Source: Prochlorococcus sp. AG-347-L21 (GTDB taxonomy: Bacteria; Cyanobacteriota; Cyanobacteriia; PCC-6307; Cyanobiaceae). Taken from it: DNA of 64,000 nt. Each line of letters begins with the position of its first letter. Position 1 is the first letter of the stretch. The notes beneath the pieces are model-generated. The model made no database searches, had not been told where the DNA came from, and saw nothing but the letters and a program-made list of their open reading frames with translations. A program made the position numbers and the translations under genes. The stretch lies in assembly GCA_003278875.1 (NCBI GenBank), contig QCCQ01000008.1, positions 1 to 64,000 of the forward strand. The letters run 5' to 3'. Below, in pieces: positions 11,069 through 21,674 of this stretch.

Positions 11069-12385
11069 TTAAGATTTATAAGAAATTATTGCAGAATAAA
11101 ATCCATCACCAGGATAATCTAAGCTAGGCAAAATTTGCTTTTGGCTAACTAATTTTAGAGCTTTATTTTTTTCAATAAATCGTTCAATTAATAGATTATT
11201 TTCATCGGGACAAATAGTACAAGTTGAATAAACTAAAGTACCATCTTTTTTCAAGAGAGGGAAAATACTCTCCAAAAGTTTTTCCTGTAATAAAGTTAAA
11301 GATTTTATTTTTTCTTTACTTAAAGACCATCTAGAATCTGGATTCCTGGAGAGAGTTCCAATGCCTGAACATGGAGCATCTAGTAAAATTTTATCAAAAT
11401 AAGATATGAACTTAGGATTTAATTCAATCAAACTCGTAGCATTAGCCTTAAGGGTATGAACAGATTTCAAATTTAACCTTTCTAAATTTGATTGCAGTAT
11501 TTTCAATCTTTTTGCTGATCTATCTACGGCAATGATTTCAGCATTATCATTTGTTAATTCTGCAAGGTGAGTAGACTTACTTCCTGGAGCTGCACAAGCA
11601 TCTAAAATCTTTTCACCTTCTTTTGGATTTAAGAGAGGTGCTATCCACTGAGAAGATCTATCTTGAATTGTCCAAAGTCCATCACTATATCCTGGTAAAT
11701 TTTTAATAGATCTTGGATTAGATTTTAAAGTAATTCCATTATGTAAATCTTTAATAATTTCAGCATCAATTTTATTTTCATGAAGTAATTTCAAAAAGTT
11801 ATCTAAATTAGTTTTTAATTGGTTAATTCTCAAATCAATTGATGGTTTTTTATTAAATGCCTTAATGATATTTTCACCCTCGCTAATGCCGACCCATTTA
11901 TAAAGATCCTTCACAAGCCATAATGGAAATGATTCAAGATATGAAATTCTTTCTTTTCTGTCAGAAGATAATTCCGGAAAGATTTTTTGTTCTAATTTTC
12001 TTGATGCATTTCTCAATATCGCATTTACAGTTCCCGCTAAACCATTTAAATCTGTTTTTTTAGCTACTTCTACAGTGGTAGAAATAGCCGCAGGAAATGG
12101 TATTTTATCCATTTTCAATAGTTGATACAAACCTATATGTAGAAGCCATCTTAACTTTGGAGGCTGCTTTTTATGAGTAATTTTTGATGTATGATCCGTC
12201 CAAAGATCTAGAAATTTTCTATACCTTATGCATCCAAAAGATAATTCCGTAATAAAAGCTATATCAAGAGGATTAAATTGATAATTTTTTAAAACCTTTT
12301 CAAGAGCATGATCAGAAAAATCACCAGAACTAACTTTTAATAAAATTTCCCAAGCTGCCTTTCTTTGTAAATATCCTATGCTCAA
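11069..12385 (-). CDS. rsmB: 16S rRNA (cytosine967-C5)-methyltransferase
   Basis: NusB-like N-terminus; DACAAPGSKSTHLAEL; LLDAPCSGIGTLSRNPD; STCT. Confidence 0.92.
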   Translation of the reverse strand: MSIGYLQRKAAWEILLKVSSGDFSDHALEKVLKNYQFNPLDIAFITELSFGCIRYRKFLDLWTDHTSKITHKKQPPKLRWLLHIGLYQLLKMDKIPFPAAISTTVEVAKKTDLNGLAGTVNAILRNASRKLEQKIFPELSSDRKERISYLESFPLWLVKDLYKWVGISEGENIIKAFNKKPSIDLRINQLKTNLDNFLKLLHENKIDAEIIKDLHNGITLKSNPRSIKNLPGYSDGLWTIQDRSSQWIAPLLNPKEGEKILDACAAPGSKSTHLAELTNDNAEIIAVDRSAKRLKILQSNLERLNLKSVHTLKANATSLIELNPKFISYFDKILLDAPCSGIGTLSRNPDSRWSLSKEKIKSLTLLQEKLLESIFPLLKKDGTLVYSTCTICPDENNLLIERFIEKNKALKLVSQKQILPSLDYPGDGFYSAIISYKS

Positions 12386-12436
12386 AATATAATTAATTTT
12401 TTAAAGATAACTTTAATATACAAAAAATTCAAAAAT

Positions 12437-12580
12437 TTAAACTACTTTTTCAATTGCAGAATTAAACCAAAAAAAACCTAAGATAGAAATAAGTGAAAGA
12501 TTAAATCCTAAAAAAAGAAAGATATTTAAAGAATGGATTCTTTCCGAAAAAAATATTTTTTTCTCTTTTTGATACTTCAT
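12437..12580 (-). CDS. 47-aa putative single-span membrane protein (below ORF-track cut-off)
   Basis: Manual translation: MKYQKEKKIFFSERIHSLNIFLFLGFNLSLISILGFFWFNSAIEKVV*. One hydrophobic span flanked by charged termini; fills an otherwise empty intergenic region. Confidence 0.45.
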   Translation of the reverse strand: MKYQKEKKIFFSERIHSLNIFLFLGFNLSLISILGFFWFNSAIEKVV

Positions 12581-12598
12581 TATTAGAATAAAACTTAT

Positions 12599-12778
12599 TC
12601 AGGATTTCAAACGGCAACCAATATTAATAGATCCTGAATCAAGCATTCTACCTAATTTAATTGCTATGGATTCCTCCAACCTAGTGAAATTAGATTGATG
12701 GGTAGTTATCCAATCTAATTCAGAATAAGTGATAATTCCCGTCGAATTACTTTTCAAAAAAAGTGTTCCAATTTCCAT
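12599..12778 (-). CDS. 59-aa small hypothetical protein (below ORF-track cut-off)
   Basis: Manual translation: MEIGTLFLKSNSTGIITYSELDWITTHQSNFTRLEESIAIKLGRMLDSGSINIGCRLKS*. Balanced, protein-like composition in an AT-rich genome. Confidence 0.65.
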   Translation of the reverse strand: MEIGTLFLKSNSTGIITYSELDWITTHQSNFTRLEESIAIKLGRMLDSGSINIGCRLKS

Positions 12779-12883
12779 TAGATAAATCTAATTTTTAATA
12801 AGTTAACATCCGAACTTAATATTTCTTAATAACATAATATTCTTTTAATTTTTCAAAGACAAATGTAGGTTATTACTCTTAAT

Positions 12884-14374
12884 TCATTGAATATCTCTTA
12901 AAAATTTATCGGCCTTTTTTAAGTGATTATTTAATTTTTCTTCTGACATTTTATCGAGATTTCTCGTTAACATTGCCAGACGATATTGCTTTCTAAAAAA
13001 GCTTTCATTATCTTTAATAAATTTCCAAAATAAGCCATCCCATATTTCACACCATGGGCCACTTTTAAAATTAGACATTTTTTTTACATAATTAGAGCTT
13101 GATATATATGGCTTTGTTGAAAAGATACCACCATCACTAAACTGACTCATTCCGTAAACATTTGGGACCATAACCCAATCATAGGAATCAATAAACATTT
13201 CCATAAACCATTTATAAACTTGGTTGGGGTGAATTCTACATAGAAGCATAAAGTTGCCAACAATCATAAGCCGCTCAATATGATGACAATAACCAAATTT
13301 AATAATATTTTTTATAACAACGTCTACTGGTTCAATTCCTGTATTTCCTTGATAAAAAGATTTTGGAATTGGCTTATCTTCAAAATTCCAAAAATTACTA
13401 TTCCGCATCTTTGTTCCGTACTTTTTATAGACTAGGCAAATAAATTCTCTCCATCCAATAATTTGACGAATAAAACCCTCTAAAGAGTTAATAGGAACAT
13501 TATTATTTTTTGCAAAAAGTAATGCTTTATCTACTACTACATCTGGGGTTAATAAGCCGCTATTTAAAAGAGGAGAAAGTAAACTGTGCCATAAAAAAGA
13601 ATTTTCTTTAGAAATAGCATCCTCATAATCTCCAAATAAGAAAAATTTATGTTTAAAAAAACCATTTAACCATTCATCTGCCTCTTCAAAATTAGTTGGA
13701 TATAAAAAGTTATTACTTTCTCCAATAAACTCAATATCAAAATTGGCTAATGACCGTTCTGCGTTAACTACAAATTTATTTTTTTGTAATTTAGGTGTAT
13801 CAGGTATATTTATTTTTTTTGGTAATTTTTTTCTGTTCATTTCATCGAAACTCCATTTACCACCTTCAGGCGTATCATCAGGATTAACTAATATCTTTTG
13901 GCTCTTTCTTTGATTCTCATAAAATCTCCCCATAAGAGGTTTTTTGGCATTTGATGCAAATAACTCTTTTAAATCTTCACTGCTCATAAACATAGGAGAA
14001 GGCAAAATATCTAAAGCTAAATTATTACTTTCAACAAAATTATTAATCCTCTTCATTAATAAAAAATCATGAGGGTCAATGAGATTTATTTTCTGATATT
14101 TATTTTTAATAAATTCCGATAAGTAATCAACTGTAGAAACATTATTCTTGTTTTCGATATATAAAACTTTAAAGCCAGATATTTCTAAATAATTTTTATA
14201 AGCGAGCATAGATGCTCTATGAAAAACTAACTTATTTTTATGGTTAATTAATTTATGATATTTATCATTTCCAAAAAATAATGAGTCTTCCAAAATCAAA
14301 ACTTCACAATTTATTTTTAAGATTGGGCTTTCTCTAAAAAGTTGATTCGGGAAAATAATTGATACTTGTTTCAT
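12884..14374 (-). CDS. cryptochrome/photolyase-related protein (FeS-BCP/PhrB-like class)
   Basis: N-terminal [14 protein letters not shown]-terminal [66 protein letters not shown]. Confidence 0.88.
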   Translation of the reverse strand: MKQVSIIFPNQLFRESPILKINCEVLILEDSLFFGNDKYHKLINHKNKLVFHRASMLAYKNYLEISGFKVLYIENKNNVSTVDYLSEFIKNKYQKINLIDPHDFLLMKRINNFVESNNLALDILPSPMFMSSEDLKELFASNAKKPLMGRFYENQRKSQKILVNPDDTPEGGKWSFDEMNRKKLPKKINIPDTPKLQKNKFVVNAERSLANFDIEFIGESNNFLYPTNFEEADEWLNGFFKHKFFLFGDYEDAISKENSFLWHSLLSPLLNSGLLTPDVVVDKALLFAKNNNVPINSLEGFIRQIIGWREFICLVYKKYGTKMRNSNFWNFEDKPIPKSFYQGNTGIEPVDVVIKNIIKFGYCHHIERLMIVGNFMLLCRIHPNQVYKWFMEMFIDSYDWVMVPNVYGMSQFSDGGIFSTKPYISSSNYVKKMSNFKSGPWCEIWDGLFWKFIKDNESFFRKQYRLAMLTRNLDKMSEEKLNNHLKKADKFLRDIQ

Positions 14375-14502
14375 CTTTGCGACTTCCTGTTACTGCATCT
14401 TTTTGAACAGTAGATAACATCATCCCAACAGTTTTTCCATTTTTTACGCCACTCAAACGGCCTATTGCAAACAGGACAAGTTTTAGTAGAAAGATTTTTC
14501 AA
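14371..14502 (-). CDS. DUF2256-like small zinc-binding protein (below ORF-track cut-off)
   Basis: Manual translation from TTG: (M)[42 protein letters not shown]. Two Cys pairs; stop overlaps the photolyase-like start codon (ATGA). Confidence 0.8.
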   Translation of the reverse strand: MKNLSTKTCPVCNRPFEWRKKWKNCWDDVIYCSKRCSNRKSQR

Positions 14503-14505
14503 AAT

Positions 14506-14742
14506 TTATAATTTTCTTTTATGAGTAGATTTAAATCTAGTTGAATCTTTAAGGGCCATATGTTTTGTATTTCTTCCCGAAACTCTCTTTCTCCAGACTT
14601 TGAAAGATTTGGGTTTAAGATTTTGACGCATAATTTTTATCGCATCTTCCTCTTTTAAACCAAATTGATACTCGATAGCTTCAAAGGGTGTTCTATCTTC
14701 CCAACACATTTCTATTATTCTATCTATATCGATACTTTCCAT
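14506..14742 (-). CDS. TIGR03643-family small protein
   Basis: IDRIIEMCWEDRTPFEAIEYQFGLKEEDAIKIMRQNLKPKSFKVWRKRVSGRNTKH. Confidence 0.8.
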   Translation of the reverse strand: MESIDIDRIIEMCWEDRTPFEAIEYQFGLKEEDAIKIMRQNLKPKSFKVWRKRVSGRNTKHMALKDSTRFKSTHKRKL

Positions 14743-14744
14743 GT

Positions 14745-15137
14745 TTATTGTTCACATTGTGAGGTACAAAGTTTTTCAATATCAGATCTACCTGTAATTT
14801 GAAGTCTATATTTTGCCCAATATCTGTAAATCAATCTCAATAATGGAGATAAGAGCTTAATCTTCAAGGGATAATAAACCCAACCTAAACCAACTAATTC
14901 ATAAGAATATGCAAGTACATCTAGTCCCCTAATAATTTCACCATTTTCAATAATCCCATGCAGGTTTGACATAGCTTCTGAATATGAGATTTCATTAAAA
15001 AGGCTTTGATCATAATCCTTACTATTAATATCTATAAAGGCTATTTGATTTAGGGTATCTCTTTTCTTTAGAAAATTTGTTTCTCTCAAACAAAGTGGAC
15101 AACCACCATCAAATAAAAAGATTAATTTATTTTTCAT
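14745..15137 (-). CDS. DUF393-family thiol-disulfide-like protein
   Basis: LIFLFDGGCPLCLRETNFLKKRD with DGxCPxC motif. Confidence 0.82.
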   Translation of the reverse strand: MKNKLIFLFDGGCPLCLRETNFLKKRDTLNQIAFIDINSKDYDQSLFNEISYSEAMSNLHGIIENGEIIRGLDVLAYSYELVGLGWVYYPLKIKLLSPLLRLIYRYWAKYRLQITGRSDIEKLCTSQCEQ

Positions 15138-15314
15138 ATTTTTATTTAAATATAGAAATTAAATAACTTATATGTGGAAAAAAAAATTTTTTTTAGAGTA
15201 CAAGTTTTATAAAGCCTTAATAATTGCCAGTTCTAATTTAGTGAAATTATATTATCTTATTAAGTAATAAGCCATTGATCAAGGGATACGTCAATGGTTT
15301 AAAACTATTAATGA

Positions 15315-15518
15315 TCAGTCATCTAGAAGATGAACTCCTTCTCCTACGTCAGGAGTAAATTTACAATATTTTTCAAAAATAAGTCCAACCCCTCTCATTT
15401 TTTCTCCTAATTCATCTTTAAATTTATTCCATTCTTCCGATTCACGATCAGGTAAATCCCACCCTTGTTTTTCTACCATACTTGTTATTACTGTGTAGTC
15501 CCATTCTATGTATGCCAT
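15315..15518 (-). CDS. conserved hypothetical small protein
   Basis: 67 aa, MAYIEWDYTVITSMVEKQGWDLPDRESEEWNKFKDELG...; protein-like composition. Confidence 0.6.
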   Translation of the reverse strand: MAYIEWDYTVITSMVEKQGWDLPDRESEEWNKFKDELGEKMRGVGLIFEKYCKFTPDVGEGVHLLDD

Positions 15519-15613
15519 TGAGTTAATTTAAACTACCAGATATTATAAACCAAGAGACTTAATAGGTAATTAATATTTTTTGAATATAATTTAAAAGTGT
15601 GAAAAAATTATAA

Positions 15614-16285
15614 ATGTCAATTTTGCCAAGAAGATTTGAACGAATCAAAAGTGTTTTAGATTGCAGAATGAAAAACTTGACTGTTTTAGTTGAGGATGTC
15701 AATAAACCACATAATTTATCTGCGATATTAAGGACATGTGATGCAGCAGGAGTTTTCGAAGCAAATTTTATTAGCAAAACGAATGCCGTTAAGACTTTTA
15801 ATAGTACTGCTCAAGGAAGTCAAAAATGGGTAAAACTGAATAATCATGAAAACACTATCACGGCAATATCTGATTTAAAGAATAAAGGTTTTAAATTATA
15901 TGGAACGACTCTTAATAGTGAATCAGTAGATTATAGAAATTTTGATTATTCTCAAAATACATGTTTTGTTTTAGGAGCAGAAAAATGGGGACTAAGTAAT
16001 GAACTTATATCAATGGTTGATCAATCAATTTTTATACCTATGAGAGGTATGGTTCAATCTCTGAATGTTTCAGTTGCTGCTTCTATATTACTATTTGAAG
16101 CTGTTCGCCAAAGAAAAAATAAAGGTATTTTGCCCGCTAATGGAGAAGGATTAAATATGGATGAATATCAAAAAACACTTTTTGAATGGTGTTATCCAGA
16201 ATTAGCTGCGGTGTATAAAAAATCAGCTAAAGAATATCCAAAGTTAAATAATCAAGGAGAACTTGGTCCTAGTAAAGATAACTAA
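15614..16285 (+). CDS. trmH: tRNA/rRNA 2'-O-methyltransferase (SpoU/TrmH family)
   Basis: DVNKPHNLSAILRTCDAAGV; VLGAEKWGLSNELI; IPMRGMVQSLNVSVAASILLFE. Confidence 0.92.
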   Translation: MSILPRRFERIKSVLDCRMKNLTVLVEDVNKPHNLSAILRTCDAAGVFEANFISKTNAVKTFNSTAQGSQKWVKLNNHENTITAISDLKNKGFKLYGTTLNSESVDYRNFDYSQNTCFVLGAEKWGLSNELISMVDQSIFIPMRGMVQSLNVSVAASILLFEAVRQRKNKGILPANGEGLNMDEYQKTLFEWCYPELAAVYKKSAKEYPKLNNQGELGPSKDN

Positions 16286-16287
16286 AT

Positions 16288-17133
16288 TTATTCAGAATTT
16301 TGTCTATCAAAAATTTCTTCAAGGTCCTCTCCTATAAAAGAAAGACCTAAAACTAAAAAAAACATTGCCAAACCTGGGAACAAAGCCGTCCACCAGATAC
16401 CTGTTGGTAAAGCGGCAAGAGCCAGATTTAAATCACTTCCCCACTCTGGAACATCTGCAGGAACGCCAAGGCCTAAAAATCCTAAACTTCCTAATACCAA
16501 AACAGCATCTGCAGCATTTAGGGTAAGCAGAATAGGCAATGGTGTTATTACATTTGGGAGAATATATTTAAAAATAATTTTTTTAACATCAGCTCCTGCA
16601 ACTTGAGCTGCCTCCACATAAGTTTCGGATTTAACCAATATTGTCTGATTTCTGATTAATCTAAAATATTGAGGAGAGTAAACAATACACAATGCCAAAG
16701 CCGCGTTAAGGATACCCTTTCCTAATACAAAAGCCACAACAACTGAAAGCAAAATTACAGGTATTGAAAAAATAGTATCCATTATTAGTGATAAGCATTT
16801 ATCAAAAAAACCACCAAAATATCCACTTAATAATCCCAATGGCAAACCCAAACTTAATGAAAAAAGAATAGCTAAGAATACAACTTCTATCGCTAATGAT
16901 GATCCTTGCAAAGTTCTTAAGCAAACATCTCTTCCTAATCTATCTGTGCCACAAAAATGATTAAGAGAAGGAGGTGCAAAGATATCATTGCTTAACATTG
17001 AAAATGAATAGCCAAAAAAATTATTTGCCTCTAAAAATTTCATTATTAAAACAACAAGAAGATAAAAAAGTACAATTAAGAATCCAGCCTTTCTGATATT
17101 TGCGCCGACACGATTAAATGAGTTAATATCCAA
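16288..17133 (-). CDS. peptide/nickel-type ABC transporter permease (DppC-like)
   Basis: HFCGTDRLGRDVCLRTLQG; permease loop EAAQVAGADVKKIIFKYILPN. Confidence 0.9.
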   Translation of the reverse strand: MDINSFNRVGANIRKAGFLIVLFYLLVVLIMKFLEANNFFGYSFSMLSNDIFAPPSLNHFCGTDRLGRDVCLRTLQGSSLAIEVVFLAILFSLSLGLPLGLLSGYFGGFFDKCLSLIMDTIFSIPVILLSVVVAFVLGKGILNAALALCIVYSPQYFRLIRNQTILVKSETYVEAAQVAGADVKKIIFKYILPNVITPLPILLTLNAADAVLVLGSLGFLGLGVPADVPEWGSDLNLALAALPTGIWWTALFPGLAMFFLVLGLSFIGEDLEEIFDRQNSE

Positions 17134-17212
17134 AATCTTTTTTTAAAGATATAAATGAAATATACCCAATTCTTTTAAAAATAAATAGCTATAAATTTTA
17201 AATTAAAAGAAA

Positions 17213-19021
17213 TTACTGGTTTAATTTCAAGACTGCCATAAAAGCTTCTTGAGGGACTTCAACTTTACCCATTGCCTTCATCCTCTTTTTACCTTTGGCT
17301 TGTTTCTTTAAAAGTTTCTTTTTCCTAGAAATATCACCGCCATAACATTTAGATAAAACATCTTTTCGCAAAGCACTTATGCTTTCACTTGCAATAATCC
17401 TGCTACCGATTGATGCTTGAATAGGTATTTTAAATTGTTGTTTTGGAATAAGTTCTTTTAATTTTTCAACTAAACTTCTGCCAATTCCATAAGCCTTATC
17501 TTTATGAACAATAGAAGTTAATGGATCTGCTCTTTCTGAATTTATTAGAACATCTAATCTAACAAGGTCATTTTTTCTATAGCCAATCAAATGATATTCC
17601 ATTGATGCATACCCTTGGGTTCTACTTTTCATTTGATCAAAGAAATCTGTAACAACTTCTGCTAATGGAATTTCATAAATCAAGGTAACTCGATCTGTTG
17701 TTATGTATTTCATATCTATAAATACTCCCCTTCTTTCCTGACATAAACCCATTAATGTTCCATTAAATTCATTGGGAGCATAAATTTCCATTTTCACATA
17801 AGGCTCTTCTATTGATTCTCTAAGTTGTGGATCAGGAATCGTAGAAGGATTATCAATAAAGATATGTTCCTGCTGATTTAAATTAACTTTATAAATAACT
17901 GATGGTGCCGTTACGATTAGATCCAAGTCATATTCTCTTTCTAATCTTTCTTGAACAATCTCCATATGAAGAAGTCCTAGGAATCCGCACCTAAATCCGA
18001 AGCCCATTGCGCTACTGGTTTCGGGCTCATATTTTAAAGCTGCATCAGATAATTGTAATTTTTCTAGTGATACTCTTAAATCTGGGAATTGATCAGCATC
18101 AGTCGGGAATAATCCACAAAAAACCATAGGATTTGCTGTCTTATATCCAGGCAAAGGATCATTGGCAGGCGAATTTAAAAGAGTAATCGTATCTCCTACT
18201 CTCGCATCAGCAACTGATTTTATAGAAGCAGCTAAATAACCAACTTCTCCTGCATGTAATTCATCAACTTGCTGCTGATCAGGCGCCATTATTCCTATCT
18301 CATCTAATTCATAATTTTTCTTACTTGCCATTAGTAATATTTTTTCTCTCTTATTTAGAGACCCAGATATCACCCTGAAATAAACAATAACTCCCCTGTA
18401 CGGATCATAATAAGAATCAAAAATCAGTGCCTTTGTAGGTAGTTTAATTTCATCTTGAGGAGGAGGTACTCTTCTTACGATTGCTTCCAAAATATCTTTA
18501 ATACCAACTCCAGTTTTTGCTGAACAATTTATTGCATTAGATGTATCTAGTCCAATAATTTCCTCTATTTCTTGTTTTATTTTTTCAGCATCAGCACCTG
18601 GTAAATCAACTTTATTTAAAACAGGAATTATTTCAAGATTATTTTCTAAGGCAAGATAAACATTAGCTAAGGTTTGAGCTTCTACTCCTTGACTTGCATC
18701 AACAACAAGTAAGGCGCCTTCACAAGCTTGAAGAGATCTACTAACCTCATAGGAGAAATCAACATGCCCAGGAGTATCTATTAAGTTCAAAACATATTCT
18801 TGGGAATCTTCAGCTTTATATTTCATCCTAGCGGCCTGTAACTTGATAGTAATTCCTCTCTCTCTTTCAAGATCCATACTGTCCAAAAATTGTTCTTGCA
18901 TATCCCTTTGCTGCACAGTACCAGTATCTTGAAGCAACCTATCTGCAAGGGTAGATTTACCATGGTCAATATGAGCGATTATGCAGAAATTTCTAATTTT
19001 TGAAACCGATATATCAGTCAT
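17213..19021 (-). CDS. lepA: elongation factor 4
   Basis: [64 protein letters not shown]; LepA C-terminus. Confidence 0.98.
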   Translation of the reverse strand: MTDISVSKIRNFCIIAHIDHGKSTLADRLLQDTGTVQQRDMQEQFLDSMDLERERGITIKLQAARMKYKAEDSQEYVLNLIDTPGHVDFSYEVSRSLQACEGALLVVDASQGVEAQTLANVYLALENNLEIIPVLNKVDLPGADAEKIKQEIEEIIGLDTSNAINCSAKTGVGIKDILEAIVRRVPPPQDEIKLPTKALIFDSYYDPYRGVIVYFRVISGSLNKREKILLMASKKNYELDEIGIMAPDQQQVDELHAGEVGYLAASIKSVADARVGDTITLLNSPANDPLPGYKTANPMVFCGLFPTDADQFPDLRVSLEKLQLSDAALKYEPETSSAMGFGFRCGFLGLLHMEIVQERLEREYDLDLIVTAPSVIYKVNLNQQEHIFIDNPSTIPDPQLRESIEEPYVKMEIYAPNEFNGTLMGLCQERRGVFIDMKYITTDRVTLIYEIPLAEVVTDFFDQMKSRTQGYASMEYHLIGYRKNDLVRLDVLINSERADPLTSIVHKDKAYGIGRSLVEKLKELIPKQQFKIPIQASIGSRIIASESISALRKDVLSKCYGGDISRKKKLLKKQAKGKKRMKAMGKVEVPQEAFMAVLKLNQ

Positions 19022-19076
19022 ATAGAAAGAAAAATTCTCCTCTTATTACATCTTGATTAATATTAGCTAATTAGAA

Positions 19077-20573
19077 TTATGGATGGAAACCAAAAATGGA
19101 ATTGTTTCTTTTTTTAATTTCTTTTATGAAGGTACTGTTTTTTTCAGAGGCTGATCGTTCTGGATAAATTAAGTCATTTATTTTTTTCTTTAGATTATGC
19201 TTGTCGTTTAAAAATAAGACTGACTTTTCTAGAACCTCAACCATAATTGAGACCGCAGTACTTGCTCCGGGAGATGCTCCTAACAAAGCAGATAATGATC
19301 CATCAGATGAATTCACAATCTCAGTTCCAAATTTCAAAGAGCCACCGCCTTCAGTTTTTTTAATTATTTGGACTCTTTGACCAGCATTCTTTAAATACCA
19401 ATCAGAAGGATTAGCTGATGGCATCATATTCTTTAAATTCTCAACTCTTGAATTATGGCTCTTTAATGATTGTGATATTAGGTAATTAATTAAATCGTTG
19501 TTCTTGAAACCAACGTCTAACATAGAAAATATATTATTCTTTTTAATTGAACTAAATAAGTCAAAGTATGAACTTTGTTTTAAAAATTTCGTTGTAAATC
19601 CAGCAAAAGGTCCATATAAGAGGAGTTTTTTATTATCAATCCATCTGGTGTCTAGATGAGGCACAGACATTGGTGGCGATCCAATATCAGCTTTACCATA
19701 AACTTTTGAGTTATGTTTTTCTGTTAGATCTTTTTTCTCGCAAATAAGCCATTTCCCACTAACAGGAAATCCACCATAACTTTTTGCTTCTGGAATTTTT
19801 GATTTTTGCAAATAATTAATTGTTTTTCCACCAGCACCAAGAAAAACATAGCCAGTTCTAATTGAAGTTTTTCTACCTTCAGAACTAATTTCTAGTTCCC
19901 ATTGTTTTTTATCAATTTTCTTTAAATCTATTAATTCTGTTTTGTATCTAATTTCAACATTTTTGTTTAAGGAAACTAATGACAAATACTCTTTAGTTAA
20001 AGTTTCAAAATTAATATCAGTTCCTCTGCCTATTCTGGTAGCAGCAATTTGAGTAGATGGATTTCTATCTTTTGTTATTAGAGGAGCCCATGATGAAATT
20101 TCATCAAAAGATGTAGAAAATTCCATATCGATAAATTCAGGATTTTCGGTCATTTTCTGAAATCTTTTTTTTAAAAAAGAAATATTATCCTGACCAGACA
20201 CAAAGCTAATATGAGGAATAAATTTTAGAAACTTCTTAATATCAATTTTCCCTGCTTCATACAATGAGGCCCATAAAGACATGGATGTTTCAAAAGAACG
20301 ATTTATTGAGAGCGCTTTATCTATTTTTAGATTTCCTTTTTCATCTAAAGGGGTATAGTTTAATTCGCAATTAGCCGCATGTCCTGTACCTGCATTATTA
20401 AAAGCGCCAGTACTTTCACTTCCTGGAGCATTTAATTTTTCTATAATAAGAAATTTTATATCTGGTAAAACTTCTGAAATTAGGAGGGCTAAAGTACTAC
20501 TCATTATCCCTCCTCCTACTAAGACTGCATCAAAGTAGCTATTGTCATTAGTGGGATTTTTAGATGAAGTCAC
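19077..20573 (-). CDS. mqo: malate:quinone oxidoreductase
   Basis: [52 protein letters not shown]. Confidence 0.95.
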   Translation of the reverse strand: MTSSKNPTNDNSYFDAVLVGGGIMSSTLALLISEVLPDIKFLIIEKLNAPGSESTGAFNNAGTGHAANCELNYTPLDEKGNLKIDKALSINRSFETSMSLWASLYEAGKIDIKKFLKFIPHISFVSGQDNISFLKKRFQKMTENPEFIDMEFSTSFDEISSWAPLITKDRNPSTQIAATRIGRGTDINFETLTKEYLSLVSLNKNVEIRYKTELIDLKKIDKKQWELEISSEGRKTSIRTGYVFLGAGGKTINYLQKSKIPEAKSYGGFPVSGKWLICEKKDLTEKHNSKVYGKADIGSPPMSVPHLDTRWIDNKKLLLYGPFAGFTTKFLKQSSYFDLFSSIKKNNIFSMLDVGFKNNDLINYLISQSLKSHNSRVENLKNMMPSANPSDWYLKNAGQRVQIIKKTEGGGSLKFGTEIVNSSDGSLSALLGASPGASTAVSIMVEVLEKSVLFLNDKHNLKKKINDLIYPERSASEKNSTFIKEIKKRNNSIFGFHP

Positions 20574-20643
20574 AACAGAAAATTATCTTTTTTGCAATTA
20601 ATCAGATTTCTTTCTAGGCTTATTATAAAGTTAATCCAAAATT

Positions 20644-20889
20644 ATGAGTACTGAAACACTCTCGCTGACAAACGAAAATGTAGAAAAAGTCCTTGACGAG
20701 CTAAGACCTTTTTTAATTTCTGATGGAGGTAATGTAGAGATTGCAGAAATAGATGGTCCAATTGTCAAAGTCAGACTTCAAGGAGCATGTGGTAGTTGCC
20801 CAAGTAGCACTATGACTCTCAAAATGGGTATTGAAAGAAAGTTAAAAGAAATGATTCCTGAAATAAGCGAAGTTGTCCAGGTTTTATAA
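20644..20889 (+). CDS. NifU-like Fe-S scaffold protein (C-terminal Nfu domain)
   Basis: [45 protein letters not shown]. Confidence 0.92.
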   Translation: MSTETLSLTNENVEKVLDELRPFLISDGGNVEIAEIDGPIVKVRLQGACGSCPSSTMTLKMGIERKLKEMIPEISEVVQVL

Positions 20890-20910
20890 AAATTTTTTAA
20901 CTGAAATATA

Positions 20911-21168
20911 TTATTTAGTTTTTAATTCCTTCAACAAAGATGATTCCATATCAAGGCAATCAATTGGAAGTCCTTGACCAATAGCGATTAAAAGAGGTGC
21001 AAGAATTCCTAAAGTAAAAACTAAATTTGATTGGCTTACATCATATTTACTCAAAGTAAAAGTTATCAAATAAATAATTGAAAAATAAGCATGTAGTGAA
21101 AAAAATTCTTTTGGCTTTAACACTGGCCACCTTAAAGTATTTCCCAAGAAATATAAAAAACCTGTCAT
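20911..21168 (-). CDS. hypothetical small membrane protein
   Basis: 85 aa with two hydrophobic spans; GNTLRWPVLKPKEFFSLHAYFSIIYLITF. Confidence 0.6.
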   Translation of the reverse strand: MTGFLYFLGNTLRWPVLKPKEFFSLHAYFSIIYLITFTLSKYDVSQSNLVFTLGILAPLLIAIGQGLPIDCLDMESSLLKELKTK

Positions 21169-21330
21169 AAATAAATAGTTACATGAAGATTAAACCAAAT
21201 ATAAACATAATCCTTTTTAGAGACTATTTATAAAAAAATTTACCTAAGATAATAATTAAAAAAACATTAAATCTTCGTTTCTATTTGTAAAAGCTAGACA
21301 TGCAGTTAAAAATAAGCTTATAATTATTTG

Positions 21331-21423
21331 GTAGCAATCGCTACTTTTTCGTTCACCCTCATTTGAGGGCGCAGTTCGAGTCATACCATGGAACGGGGGA
21401 TGGCCGTGTTGTCACATCGAAAC
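21331..21423 (+). promoter_or_regulatory. candidate structured, GC-rich 5' leader of the DUF4278-like gene
   Basis: Hairpin GTAGC-aatc-GCTAC followed by T5 (21331-21349), then hairpin CCCTC-attt-GAGGG (21356-21369), then a GC-rich segment containing ATGGAACGGGGGATGGCCGTG, in otherwise AT-rich surroundings. Confidence 0.5.
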
Positions 21424-21597
21424 ATGACTACTTTAACTTACAGAGGTAAAAACTACGTTCAAAACAAAGAAGCTGCTAAAAAGCAACTTGTTGAACTTAC
21501 CTACAGAAGAAACGTATACACCAACAGAATGGATGACGCTTCTTCTAGTAATGAAAAAGCAGAATTAAATTACAGAGGTGTTAATTACACTAAATAA
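21388..21597 (+). CDS. DUF4278-like small protein; start may be 21388 or the internal ATG at 21424
   Basis: MTTLTYRGKNYVQNKEAA...VELTYRRNVY...AELNYRGVNYTK: repeated (L)xYRGxxY motifs. The upstream ATG adds MERGMAVLSHRN. Confidence 0.75.
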   Translation: MERGMAVLSHRNMTTLTYRGKNYVQNKEAAKKQLVELTYRRNVYTNRMDDASSSNEKAELNYRGVNYTK

Positions 21598-21616
21598 TTT
21601 AATTTAAAAAGATCAA

Positions 21617-21643
21617 GCCCCTTTTTAAAAGGGGCTTTTTTTT
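21617..21643 (+). terminator. Rho-independent terminator after the DUF4278-like gene
   Basis: gcccctttttaaaaggggc followed by a T run. Confidence 0.85.
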
Positions 21644-21674
21644 GGCTATATTTATCAAGAGTTCTTAAAAAAAT

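Noticed and set aside
15272-15297. Hairpin ccattga-tcaagggatacg-tcaatgg as a terminator
   Set aside because: Stem is clear but no convincing T-tract on either strand; left unassigned.
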